A DNA stretch of 50,425 nt, from NCBI GenBank assembly GCA_023957975.1, contig JAMLGM010000013.1, forward strand, positions 1 through 50,425, in the 5' to 3' direction. The notes beneath the pieces are model-generated. The model made no database searches, was not told the origin of the DNA, and was given only the letters and a program-made list of their open reading frames with translations. Positions 34,693-43,289 of the stretch are shown here, piece by piece (within the stretch, counting starts at the first letter, position 1; each line of letters begins with the position of its first letter). The stretch is from Microthrixaceae bacterium. GTDB lineage: Bacteria > Actinomycetota > Acidimicrobiia > Acidimicrobiales > Microtrichaceae. The translations under genes were made by a program, and so were the position numbers.

Positions 34693-36011
34693 TGCCGATG
34701 ACCGCTGCGCCCGTCATCACCAGATCCAGATATCGGGGACGCTCGTGGGACCCGTTGATACGTCCCTTGGCGGTCGCTGCGCTCGCATTGTGCCTCCTGT
34801 TCAACAGTCGCGCCGTTCTGGCGATCGACGGCGTCTTGATTCCCAACACGGTGCCGCTGTTGCTCGGCCTCGGGGCGATCGCGATGGCGATCACCGTTCC
34901 CCGACCCGAGACCGTCATCATTCCGATCGCTCCGACGTTGTTGATGCTCTTGTTGATCGCATCGGTCGGATGGTCGGCCGATCCGGACAACGCGATCCTG
35001 TGGCTGCGTTCCGACATGATTGTCGCGGTTGGGGTGGCGGCGTTGGTGCTGGCGTTGCCGAACCGTGACGTGATCGCCGGATTGAAGCTGTTCGTGGGAG
35101 TTGCGCTTGCGGTGACCCTGTTGGCGGTCGTGGTGGATCCGCTCGCGCGGATGCACATCGATCCGACTGGCGAGGCGCCGGACCTCACCGGCTGGCACGG
35201 GTGGTTCATCCACAAGAACACCATGGCCGGGTTCATGGTCGTCGCGCTTCCGACGGTCATGGCCTTCTACCGCACCCGTTGGGCACGGTGGACGGGTTAC
35301 GCCGTGATTGTGGTGCTGATGATCGGATCGGACTCAACCACCGGCAGGTCGGCGTTGGTCGTGGTGGCAGCAGTGAGGGTCTGGGTGGCGTTCAACCGTC
35401 GACTTTCGAGCCGAGGTTCGGTCACGTTCCTGGTGTCCACGATCGCGCTCGTCGCGCTTGCCATCATCGCCGCGGTGAGTTCGTTGGCCACACTCGCCGA
35501 CGCGGCCGGCAAGGACCTGACGTTCACCGGGCGAACGCAGATCTGGTCGGCCGTGTTGAACGCGTGGGCCGAGCGCCCGATCCTCGGGTACGGAATCAAG
35601 GGCCTGTTCGCCGTACCGCTGAGTTCGATGAGCCTCCAACTCATGCGCGAGATCGGTTTCAAGGCCGGCCACGCCCACAGCGGTCCCCTCGACGTAGGGC
35701 TGCAACTCGGTTTGGTCGGACTGATCGCGGTTATCGGCGTGTTGGTGGGGATCTACCGGGCGTCGATCCGTGAGCTCCGCCGGTCGTTGTCGGTTCCGAT
35801 GTTCTGCCTCACGGTGATCGTCGGGATCACGATCATGTCGGTCGGGGAGTCAGCGTTGCTCGGCCCCAATATCGCGGTGTTCTTCATCCTGCGTGCGATG
35901 CTGCTCAAGACCGCGAGGGCCAACGATCTCGCCGAGGTAGCCCGCCTTGACGAGTTGAGGCGCGGTCCGCAGGTCGTCGACGCTACCGTCGGGCCTGGTC
36001 CAGCACGCTGA
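34692..36011 (+). CDS. O-antigen polymerase/ligase family membrane protein (Wzy/WaaL type)
   Basis: A 439-residue membrane protein with roughly ten helices. The periplasmic loop and Wzy_C signature are clear: GWHGWFIHKNTMAGFMVVALP (cf. G.f.hkN..g), then FTGRTQIWSAVLNAWAERPILGYG and AHSGPLDVGLQLGLVGLI. It would polymerise repeat units outside the membrane or ligate the chain to an acceptor. The C-terminal ~30 residues are cytoplasmic. Its 3' end overlaps the convergent GH9 gene by 29 bp. Confidence 0.9.
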   Translation: MPMTAAPVITRSRYRGRSWDPLIRPLAVAALALCLLFNSRAVLAIDGVLIPNTVPLLLGLGAIAMAITVPRPETVIIPIAPTLLMLLLIASVGWSADPDNAILWLRSDMIVAVGVAALVLALPNRDVIAGLKLFVGVALAVTLLAVVVDPLARMHIDPTGEAPDLTGWHGWFIHKNTMAGFMVVALPTVMAFYRTRWARWTGYAVIVVLMIGSDSTTGRSALVVVAAVRVWVAFNRRLSSRGSVTFLVSTIALVALAIIAAVSSLATLADAAGKDLTFTGRTQIWSAVLNAWAERPILGYGIKGLFAVPLSSMSLQLMREIGFKAGHAHSGPLDVGLQLGLVGLIAVIGVLVGIYRASIRELRRSLSVPMFCLTVIVGITIMSVGESALLGPNIAVFFILRAMLLKTARANDLAEVARLDELRRGPQVVDATVGPGPAR

Positions 36012-38580
36012 ACGCCCAGATGGCGGGAGCCTGGGATTGCCAGATGGTGAACTCGTTCATCGCCGCTACGTCGGGCAGGTCGAACCACGAGCGCAGCAAC
36101 GGCAAGGTCGCGGCGGCGACATTTGAGCCGGCGGGTTTCAGACGGTACTCGGCCACCCATGCCAGGTCATCGAGGGGATGGGTGCCGTAGACCGGTATAC
36201 CCGGCCAAACCGGAAGCCCCCCGAACGAGGCGTCGGTGATCAGCGGGTGGCGAACAGGGTTGGTTCCCACCCCGGTGACAAACGAGTTGTTCAGCGGGTT
36301 CATGCCCAGCGACACGGCGCTGCAGCGTTCCGCAAGCTCCAGGAGGCGTGGGTCCTGACTGATCAGCCACGCTCGCAACAGGGTCGCAACGTGTGGGTTG
36401 CCACCGACTCCCATGCCCCAGACCATCGGAACCCCCGGATCTTCGAGGCACCACCCGTATCGGGTCGTGTCCGATGCGTCGGCGATCGCGGATGCCACGG
36501 AAGCGAAGCTGGCTTCGATGTTTGCCCGCAGAGTGGCGTCGGTGCGTGCCTGGTCGATCAGGAGGTATCTCCACCCGGCGTCACACCATTCGAAGCTGTG
36601 ACAGCTGAGCGTGCTGGCGGGCAGGTCGCGAAAGGGGACGTCCGCGGCGAACGATTGGACGAAGCGATCTTCGCCGGTGAGGTCGTACAACGCCGCCGCA
36701 GCGACGGCTCGCTGTGAGAGGACCTTGGCGTTGGCCGGGTCGCCGTCGGTGGTCGGCACCGGCTGGGTCGCTGCCCACTCCCAAGCTCGTACGGCGCTCG
36801 ACGCGTACTCCACGGAGCGTTGGTCGTCGATGCCGGCCAACAACATCGAGGCGTCGGCCGCCACCGAGGCGTAAACCCATGAGGACCACGGGTCCGGTGC
36901 GAAGGCGTAGCGGGTGATGGTGTCTTGCCACGAGGCGATGCCGGCATCGGGGAACCGCTCGCTCTCAATGCCGCCGCGCACGGCGCCGTCTTCGCGCTGC
37001 AGTCGACGGAAAAGGTCCACGGTCCACAGCGCCTCGTCGACGAGGTCGCTGATGCCGTTGCCCGACTCGGGCAGGTTCAGGCTGCCGTCCGGAAACGCCT
37101 CGGGGTATCTGCGAGCGAGATCGAACAGCGTGCGGACCATGAAGAGGTGCTGTGTGCGCCGGTCCCAGTCTCCGGCGTCAAAGTGACCACCCCACGCATC
37201 CGCGACCGGGGTGGTCGTTGCCTCGGCGGTGATGGAATCGAAGAGGGTCTCGTCGGTTTGTTCGGATGCGTCGAATCCGGTCAGGTTGGTTTCGAGGACG
37301 GTCGTGTAGTCATCGGGGTGGTTCGTCCGCGGCCGGCTGAACGACCCGTAGGGCTGGTTCAGTTCGATACCGCTTCGTTGGTAATACAGCGAGTGGGCGA
37401 CGGTTGCAGCCAGGCGACTCCAGATCGCGTCGTCGACGGCGAAGCCCGGTGAGCAGCCGACCTCGTCGACACAGACCCGGTACCGCCCGGCGGTCGCCAC
37501 CTCATCGAAACGAAGCCTCCAGACAGCGGCGTCGGTCAGGTCGCCTTTGCCGGCCTCGCTGCCGGACGGCGCCGCAACTCCGGTTCCGCGGAAGTGTTCG
37601 CGCCCCTCGGAATCGACGATCGCGAACTCGACGGCGGTCGGTGAACTGGTTGAGCCGAGCGCGTTGGGTATTGCGTAGGTGGCGATCTTGGTTCCCGTCG
37701 ACGTGTAGCCGGCTTGGTTGACCGACACCGCGGGACTGTGCGCGAGGTGGTCATCGGCGACGAGTTCGATCGTGGAGCCCACCGGAGAGGTGACGGTGTA
37801 CGTGGCGCCTGGTTCAAGTGGTGCCGACAACCCGAGGCGAACCTCGTGGCGCACCGCGAACAGTTTCATGTCTCCGGTGGCGTCACGTCCGCCGTCGGTG
37901 GGAGTAGAGATGCGGTCGACGAAGCTGAGCGTCGGGGCGTTCGGGCCGCTGATCTTCCATCCGGAATCGAACCTGGTCGGCTCGACGGTGGCTCCGGTGT
38001 AGGTGTCGCCGTCGTTGCTGATGCCACGGTCGATCCGGCCGATCTCGACGACGACGTCCAGGATCTGGGGGGTGATCAGGCCGATCGAGCGGGGAACCGG
38101 TGGGTCGGCGGTAGCGGCCTCATAGCCGGAGTCGATGGTGATGCCGGCAACCGTGAAGTCGGTCGGAGAGGCTCCGCTGCCACTGGCGGTGCTGTCGCGG
38201 AAGCGGGCGAACACTTCCTGGTAGCCCTCTGAGGCGTCGAGGGTGACCGTGGTCGCCAAATCGCGCCATTCCCCCAGTCCAACCGAGGGATCGAGGCCGA
38301 TCTGCATCTGATCGACCCCATCCGGCGGGGTGATCGTGGCGGTGATCCGGGTGCCGAATGGGTCGGCGTGTGAGTCGAGCTCGAGCTGGGCCACCGTCGT
38401 GACCTGCGATGCGGTGGGCTCGGGCCCGCTCCGGTCGGGCGTGGTACCCCCGTCGTCGTCGTTGCCGCTGCGGACGATTGTGACGGTGACCGCTAGGGCA
38501 GCGATCACTACGACCGCTCCTGCTACCAGCCAGTTCCGTCGGGAGGTCGATCGCTTGTGGTCCGATTCGTGGTCACTCAT
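35983..38580 (-). CDS. Membrane-anchored glycoside hydrolase family 9
   Basis: An 865-residue protein with one N-terminal membrane helix (WLVAGAVVVIAALAVTVTIV) and the rest outside the cell. An undefined beta-rich region (~60-290) is followed by a CelD_N-type Ig domain (PAVSVNQAGYTSTGTKIATY) and the (alpha/alpha)6 GH9 domain. Catalytic landmarks are GGHFDAGDWDRRTQH (base Asp in DAGD), LGMNPLNNSFVTGVGTNPVRHP (the substrate-binding NP...S(Y/F)V.G loop), and MNEFTIWQSQAPAIWA with the acid Glu in NE. GH9 enzymes cut beta-1,4-glucan or related chains; here it lies beside polymerase and flippase genes, so it may trim the locus's own polymer. No Shine-Dalgarno; ATG 38589 is an alternative. Confidence 0.88.
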   Translation of the reverse strand: MSDHESDHKRSTSRRNWLVAGAVVVIAALAVTVTIVRSGNDDDGGTTPDRSGPEPTASQVTTVAQLELDSHADPFGTRITATITPPDGVDQMQIGLDPSVGLGEWRDLATTVTLDASEGYQEVFARFRDSTASGSGASPTDFTVAGITIDSGYEAATADPPVPRSIGLITPQILDVVVEIGRIDRGISNDGDTYTGATVEPTRFDSGWKISGPNAPTLSFVDRISTPTDGGRDATGDMKLFAVRHEVRLGLSAPLEPGATYTVTSPVGSTIELVADDHLAHSPAVSVNQAGYTSTGTKIATYAIPNALGSTSSPTAVEFAIVDSEGREHFRGTGVAAPSGSEAGKGDLTDAAVWRLRFDEVATAGRYRVCVDEVGCSPGFAVDDAIWSRLAATVAHSLYYQRSGIELNQPYGSFSRPRTNHPDDYTTVLETNLTGFDASEQTDETLFDSITAEATTTPVADAWGGHFDAGDWDRRTQHLFMVRTLFDLARRYPEAFPDGSLNLPESGNGISDLVDEALWTVDLFRRLQREDGAVRGGIESERFPDAGIASWQDTITRYAFAPDPWSSWVYASVAADASMLLAGIDDQRSVEYASSAVRAWEWAATQPVPTTDGDPANAKVLSQRAVAAAALYDLTGEDRFVQSFAADVPFRDLPASTLSCHSFEWCDAGWRYLLIDQARTDATLRANIEASFASVASAIADASDTTRYGWCLEDPGVPMVWGMGVGGNPHVATLLRAWLISQDPRLLELAERCSAVSLGMNPLNNSFVTGVGTNPVRHPLITDASFGGLPVWPGIPVYGTHPLDDLAWVAEYRLKPAGSNVAAATLPLLRSWFDLPDVAAMNEFTIWQSQAPAIWAFSVLDQARR

Positions 38581-38687
38581 AGGCGCCATGAGTTCATAGT
38601 CGACGCGCGGGCGCATTCACAGTCGAGCAGCGCCGCTGAGCGCGTGACCCGACGGCTGCGCCTCGGTGAGTCAGCCGCTGGGTTGAG

Positions 38688-40001
38688 TCAATCGACGAGC
38701 GTCCGGTTGTGCTGACGTTGGTAGTGCAACAGCAACGTCCAGCCGAGGATGACCAACAGGAGTTCGCCGAGAATCGTGCCGAGCACTGCTCCCTTCCACG
38801 GTTCATGGAACCGTGGAATGAAGAGGATGTAACACGTCAGGCTCGTCAGCGCTCCGGCGCCGTAGACCGCTGCTCGAGGAAGGAACTTCCCAAGTCCGAG
38901 GAGCCCATTCGAAGGGGCATTGGAAATGGCGGTGAGCGGCAGGAACGGTAACAACCAAGGGATCATCGCTTCGGCCTCGGCGAAATCCTGACCGATGAGG
39001 AAGTCGAGCAACGGTGCGCAGATGTAGATGCCGATACCGATGATGATGCTTCCGGTCAGCGACAGCACCGAAAAGCGCCAGGCGCGTCGGGTGTGTTGGT
39101 TCCGACTGCTTTCGTCGTGGGGGAGGAATCGTTGAAACGCCGCAGCCTCGAGGGCGCGCAACGGCATCAATCCCATCGAAACGACGCGAAAGGCCGCGCC
39201 GTACAGCCCTGCATCGTGTTGAAAGTTGTAGGCGTTCAAAACCGCCTTATCGCCGTCTTGCTGCAGCACGCCCGCTGCGATGGGTAGCGAGATCGACCCG
39301 GTCACGCGCAGAATGCCGTTGCTGGGTCGGGCGAGCTGAACGCGAATTCCGAACGCGGGAAGAACCGTGCGCACCAGGAGTGCCGTGTACAGGAAGAACC
39401 CGATGGTGAATCCGACGGCCAGATGCCCGATGGTGAGCGAATCGACGGCGACAAGTGCGATCAGCACGCTCACGCGGATGAACAACACGACCATCTTCAG
39501 GCGCGTCGCAGATGCGAATCCATGTTCGGCCTGCACCATCGACAACGAGACCTGGTTGAACGCGTTCGCGACCAGTTCGGCGGTCATCACCGCCAGAATC
39601 GTCGTGACCGCCAACCCGCTGATGATTTGGCTGCCGATGAGGGTGCCGAGCGAGGTGGCGAACACGCCGAGCACGATCGCAAGCAGGAAAAAGTCGCGGG
39701 CGGTCTTGTTGATCGAGTCGCGCTCCCCGAGCCGACGTTGGAGGACCGCCAAGGTAACGCCGGACCAGGTCAGACCGCCGATCGGACCGACGATGCCGTA
39801 GACCCCGACGTAGCGTCCATAGTCTTCCACGCCGAGTTTGCGTCCCAGCAGAAGAAACGAGGCGGTCTGCACGAACAGTTGCGTCAGGTCGTGAAGCGAG
39901 CCCCAGGCGGCATCGTTGCCGAGCCCACCCTTGCGAAAATGGCGAAAGACCCCTTCGAAACGGGCCTCTTCATTTTCTGCTTCGTTATCGACGTCGCTCA
40001 T
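38688..40001 (-). CDS. Polysaccharide flippase (Wzx/MATE-like)
   Basis: A 437-residue membrane protein with about 12 helices of the polysaccharide biosynthesis/MVF superfamily. After an acidic start, LTQLFVQTASFLLLGRKLGVEDYGRYVGVYG is the classic Wzx opening; later GLYGAAFRVVSMGLMPL and FLPLTAISNAPSNGLLGLGKF are also typical. It moves the lipid-linked repeat unit across the membrane. The open frame extends 97 codons upstream, but those residues are Pro/Arg-rich antisense noise; ATG 40001 begins the acidic N-terminus. It follows a divergent spacing with the GH38 gene. Confidence 0.9.
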   Translation of the reverse strand: MSDVDNEAENEEARFEGVFRHFRKGGLGNDAAWGSLHDLTQLFVQTASFLLLGRKLGVEDYGRYVGVYGIVGPIGGLTWSGVTLAVLQRRLGERDSINKTARDFFLLAIVLGVFATSLGTLIGSQIISGLAVTTILAVMTAELVANAFNQVSLSMVQAEHGFASATRLKMVVLFIRVSVLIALVAVDSLTIGHLAVGFTIGFFLYTALLVRTVLPAFGIRVQLARPSNGILRVTGSISLPIAAGVLQQDGDKAVLNAYNFQHDAGLYGAAFRVVSMGLMPLRALEAAAFQRFLPHDESSRNQHTRRAWRFSVLSLTGSIIIGIGIYICAPLLDFLIGQDFAEAEAMIPWLLPFLPLTAISNAPSNGLLGLGKFLPRAAVYGAGALTSLTCYILFIPRFHEPWKGAVLGTILGELLLVILGWTLLLHYQRQHNRTLVD

Positions 40002-40052
40002 GGGAATGTGTATCGCCCGATGTCGAGCGATGTCGTCAGGGTACCGACGATG

Positions 40053-40068
40053 CTGTTGAATGCAACAG
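40053..40068. repeat. Short inverted repeat between the flippase and GH38 genes
   Basis: CTGTTG-AATG-CAACAG, a 6-bp dyad 29 bp before the GH38 start. It might be an operator for the mannosidase gene, but it is short enough to be chance. Confidence 0.3.
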
Positions 40069-40096
40069 TTGAAGCCGGTGTGATTCGGGAGGGGAC

Positions 40097-43000
40097 ATGC
40101 ACGACGATCGTGAACGGGTCGAGGCGCGTCTGCGCCGAATGGTGCTCGAACGCGTCGAACCGGCCAGGATCTGTGCTCGCGTCCCGTTGGAGGTGGCCCG
40201 GTGGGAGGTGCCGGGCGAGCCGGTCGGCGTGGCGGAGGCGATGGCGGCGAGGTTTGGGCCGATGGAGGTTGGCTCGTCGTTCGGCAAACCATGGGGCACG
40301 ACCTGGTTCACGCTCGCGGGGGCGGTTCCGAACGAGTGGGCCGGCGGCGTCGTGCGAGCGGCGATCGACCTCGGGTTCAGTAACCGGCCGGGGTTCCAGA
40401 GCGAGGGCCTGTTCTGGACACGAACCGCCGAAGGATGGCAGCCGCTTCGCGGACTCAACCCGCTCAATCATGAGTTGCCGATCACCGACGCCGCCTCTGG
40501 TGGGGAGTCGGTGGAACTGGCCCTCGAGGCTGCATCGAATCCCGACCTCTCGGTAGCGGTTCCCAACCCGGCGTCGTATCTCGCCACCGCAGGGTCGGCG
40601 TCGCTGTATCGACTGAGTCGGGCCGAACTCGTGCTCGTCGATCCGCAGGTCGAGGCGTTGCGCCACGACGTGCGGGCGTTGAACGGGTTGATGAAGCAGC
40701 TCGATTGGGGCGACCCGCGACGCCACGAGATTCTTCGCGCGCTCGAAACGATGCTGGACCGTCTCGACCTCGCCGACGCAGCGTCGATTGCCCGAACGGC
40801 GCCGGCGGGTCGAGCGGAGTTGGCCGCGGTGCTGTCGGCGCCGGCGACGGCGAGTGCACATCGGATCACCGCGATCGGCCATGCTCACATCGACACAGCG
40901 TGGCTCTGGCCGCTGCGCGAGACGCGTCGCAAGTGCGCCCGGACCTTCACCAATCAACTGGCGTTGATCGAGCGGTACCCACAGCACCGGTTCGCGTGCA
41001 GCCAGGCGCTCCACTACGACTGGATGCGCGAGCACTACCCGACCGTGTTCCGCGACATCGGCGCCGCAGTCGCCGAGGGCACGTGGATTCCGGTGGGAGG
41101 GATGTGGGTGGAGGCCGATGCCAACCTCAGCGGCGGTGAGGCGCTCATTCGCCAGTTCACCCATGGACAGCGGTTCTTCGAGGAGCACTTCGGGGTCGAA
41201 TGCACCGAAGGGTGGCTGCCCGACGTGTTCGGGTACAACGCGAACCTGCCGCAGATTTTGCGTCACGTGGGCATCGAACGGTTCGTCACCCAGAAGCTGT
41301 CGTGGAACACGACCAATCGCTTTCCGCATCATTCGTTCTGGTGGGAGGGCATCGACGGCTCGACGGTGTTTACCCACTTCCCGCCGGTGGAGACCTATAA
41401 CGCGAACTTCTCGGGACACGAGCTTGCACACGCGGTGAGAACCTTCGCCGACAAGGGTCGATCCACCCGTTCGCTCATGCCGTTCGGCCACGGCGACGGA
41501 GGTGGCGGCCCCACCGCAGACATGTTGGAGCAGTTCCTGCGGGTCCGCGACCTCGAGGGATCGCCCCTGGTCGAAATCGGCGCACCGTCATCGATGCTCG
41601 ACGCGGCGATCGAGGAGTACCGCGACGCCCCGCGGTGGGTGGGGGAGCTCTATCTCGAAATGCATCGAGGCACCTACACCTCCCAGGCAGCTACCAAAGC
41701 GGGAAACCGCCGGTGCGAGGCGCTGCTGCGAGAGGCCGAAGTGTGGAGCGTCGCAGCGTACGGGGGCGACGCTGGCCGCGGCTACCCGGCGGTAGCACTC
41801 GATCGGTTGTGGAAGTCGTTGCTCACGCTTCAGTTCCACGACATCTTGCCGGGGTCCTCCATCGGGTGGGTGCATCGTGAGGCGCAGGAGTCCTACTCCT
41901 CGATCGAGTTGGAGGCGACCGAATTGATCCACACCGCGCTCACGCGCCTGGCCCCGGTTGCCAGCGAAGCCATCGTGGCGAATCCGACCCCATTTGCTGT
42001 GCACGCAGTGGTGCCGGTTCGACGGCGTGCGGGGACGGTCGAAGAGTGGCCGCTCAGTCTCGAGCCCCACGGCGTGAGCACTCGCAGCCAGGCGATGATC
42101 GACCTTGAGGAGGTCCGAGCCACCGTCGAGGGCAGCTCGATCGAGTTGGACAACGCCGTCGTGGCGGTGCGGATCGATGCCGAGGGCCACGTGTCGTCGA
42201 TGGTGCATCACGAGACTGGCCGTGAGGTCGTGGCTCCTGGCTCGGTCGCCAACGTGCTGCAAACCTTCGAGGATCTACCCACCCACTTCGATGCCTGGGA
42301 GATCGAGGACTACACGCTGCGACGGCCGCGCGAGCAACGTGAGGTCGACAGCATCGAGGTGCTCGAAGCGGGACCGCTCGTCGTCCGGGTCGAGGTGCGA
42401 CGGTCGTTTGGCTCTTCGAAGGTCGTGCAGCGGTATGTCCTTCGGGCGGGTTCACCTCGTCTCGATATCGAATGTGAGGTCGACTGGCACGAACGCGAAA
42501 CGTTGTTGAAGGTGGCGTTCCCGATCGATGTGCACTCGACCTCGCTCACTCGCGAGGTGCAACTCGGGGAGTGCTCGACCCCGATCCACACCAACACCAG
42601 CTGGGACGCCGCACGTTTCGAGGTGTGCGCGTTGCGCTGGGTGGATTGCAGCGAGCCGGGTTTCGGTGTGGCACTGCTGAACGACTCCAAACACGGACAC
42701 GATGCGACCCGGATCGTGCCTGACGGTGGAGATCGTCCAGCGGTGCAACTGCGGCTGTCGTTGCTGCGAAGCTCCAGGTATCCCGACACCGAACAGGACC
42801 AGGGAGCGCATCGATTCACCTACTCGTTGATGCCACACGACGGTGATCGCCATGGCGCCGGCGTGGCGGCCCAGGCGTGGTTGCTCAACAACACCATCCG
42901 TGAGTTCGGAGGCGAGGGAGGCGACCCCGGCCAGGCCGACGCCGATCCGTTCGTCGCCAACGGCGTCGCCATCGCGTCCTCGTCGTCGTGCGCGGTCGTG

Positions 43001-43279
43001 ATCGAGGCGGTCAAGGCCGCCGACGACGGCAGCGGTGACGTCGTGGTTCGTTGCCATGAATCCACTGGCGCGAGAGGCCCGGTGGAACTGTGCGTCGGGT
43101 TCGTTGCCAGCGCGGTGCAGATGGTCGACGGGCGGGAGCGCTGCGCTTCGGTGTCGCGGCATGTTCGCAGCGACGAGTCCTCGCTGCGATGGGAGTCGAA
43201 CGGGATCACCACCTCGGTGACCTTCTCGATCCTCCCATTCGAGATCGTCACCCTGCGCCTGAGGCCTCGCCCGACATGA
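40097..43279 (+). CDS. Glycoside hydrolase family 38 alpha-mannosidase
   Basis: A 1060-residue class II alpha-mannosidase, with length normal for bacterial GH38. GHAHIDTAWLWPLRET supplies the HxD zinc ligands, WLPDVFGYNANLPQILR contains the nucleophile Asp, FGHGDGGGGPT a further zinc-site His, and the alpha-helical middle domain (LHRGTYTSQA-type EMHRGTYTSQAATK, then LWKSLLTLQFHDILPGSSI) and beta-sandwich C-terminal domains follow. No signal peptide is visible, so it is cytoplasmic, releasing mannose from imported oligosaccharides or recycling material from the nearby glycan locus. ATG 40097 has GGGAGGGG upstream. Convergent with the AAA ATPase gene, 10 bp apart. Confidence 0.93.
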   Translation: MHDDRERVEARLRRMVLERVEPARICARVPLEVARWEVPGEPVGVAEAMAARFGPMEVGSSFGKPWGTTWFTLAGAVPNEWAGGVVRAAIDLGFSNRPGFQSEGLFWTRTAEGWQPLRGLNPLNHELPITDAASGGESVELALEAASNPDLSVAVPNPASYLATAGSASLYRLSRAELVLVDPQVEALRHDVRALNGLMKQLDWGDPRRHEILRALETMLDRLDLADAASIARTAPAGRAELAAVLSAPATASAHRITAIGHAHIDTAWLWPLRETRRKCARTFTNQLALIERYPQHRFACSQALHYDWMREHYPTVFRDIGAAVAEGTWIPVGGMWVEADANLSGGEALIRQFTHGQRFFEEHFGVECTEGWLPDVFGYNANLPQILRHVGIERFVTQKLSWNTTNRFPHHSFWWEGIDGSTVFTHFPPVETYNANFSGHELAHAVRTFADKGRSTRSLMPFGHGDGGGGPTADMLEQFLRVRDLEGSPLVEIGAPSSMLDAAIEEYRDAPRWVGELYLEMHRGTYTSQAATKAGNRRCEALLREAEVWSVAAYGGDAGRGYPAVALDRLWKSLLTLQFHDILPGSSIGWVHREAQESYSSIELEATELIHTALTRLAPVASEAIVANPTPFAVHAVVPVRRRAGTVEEWPLSLEPHGVSTRSQAMIDLEEVRATVEGSSIELDNAVVAVRIDAEGHVSSMVHHETGREVVAPGSVANVLQTFEDLPTHFDAWEIEDYTLRRPREQREVDSIEVLEAGPLVVRVEVRRSFGSSKVVQRYVLRAGSPRLDIECEVDWHERETLLKVAFPIDVHSTSLTREVQLGECSTPIHTNTSWDAARFEVCALRWVDCSEPGFGVALLNDSKHGHDATRIVPDGGDRPAVQLRLSLLRSSRYPDTEQDQGAHRFTYSLMPHDGDRHGAGVAAQAWLLNNTIREFGGEGGDPGQADADPFVANGVAIASSSSCAVVIEAVKAADDGSGDVVVRCHESTGARGPVELCVGFVASAVQMVDGRERCASVSRHVRSDESSLRWESNGITTSVTFSILPFEIVTLRLRPRPT

Positions 43280-43289
43280 GCCCGACGAG

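Noticed and set aside
39998..41491. Minus-strand open frame of 497 codons
   Set aside because: Antisense to the GH38 gene, whose catalytic motifs are clear.
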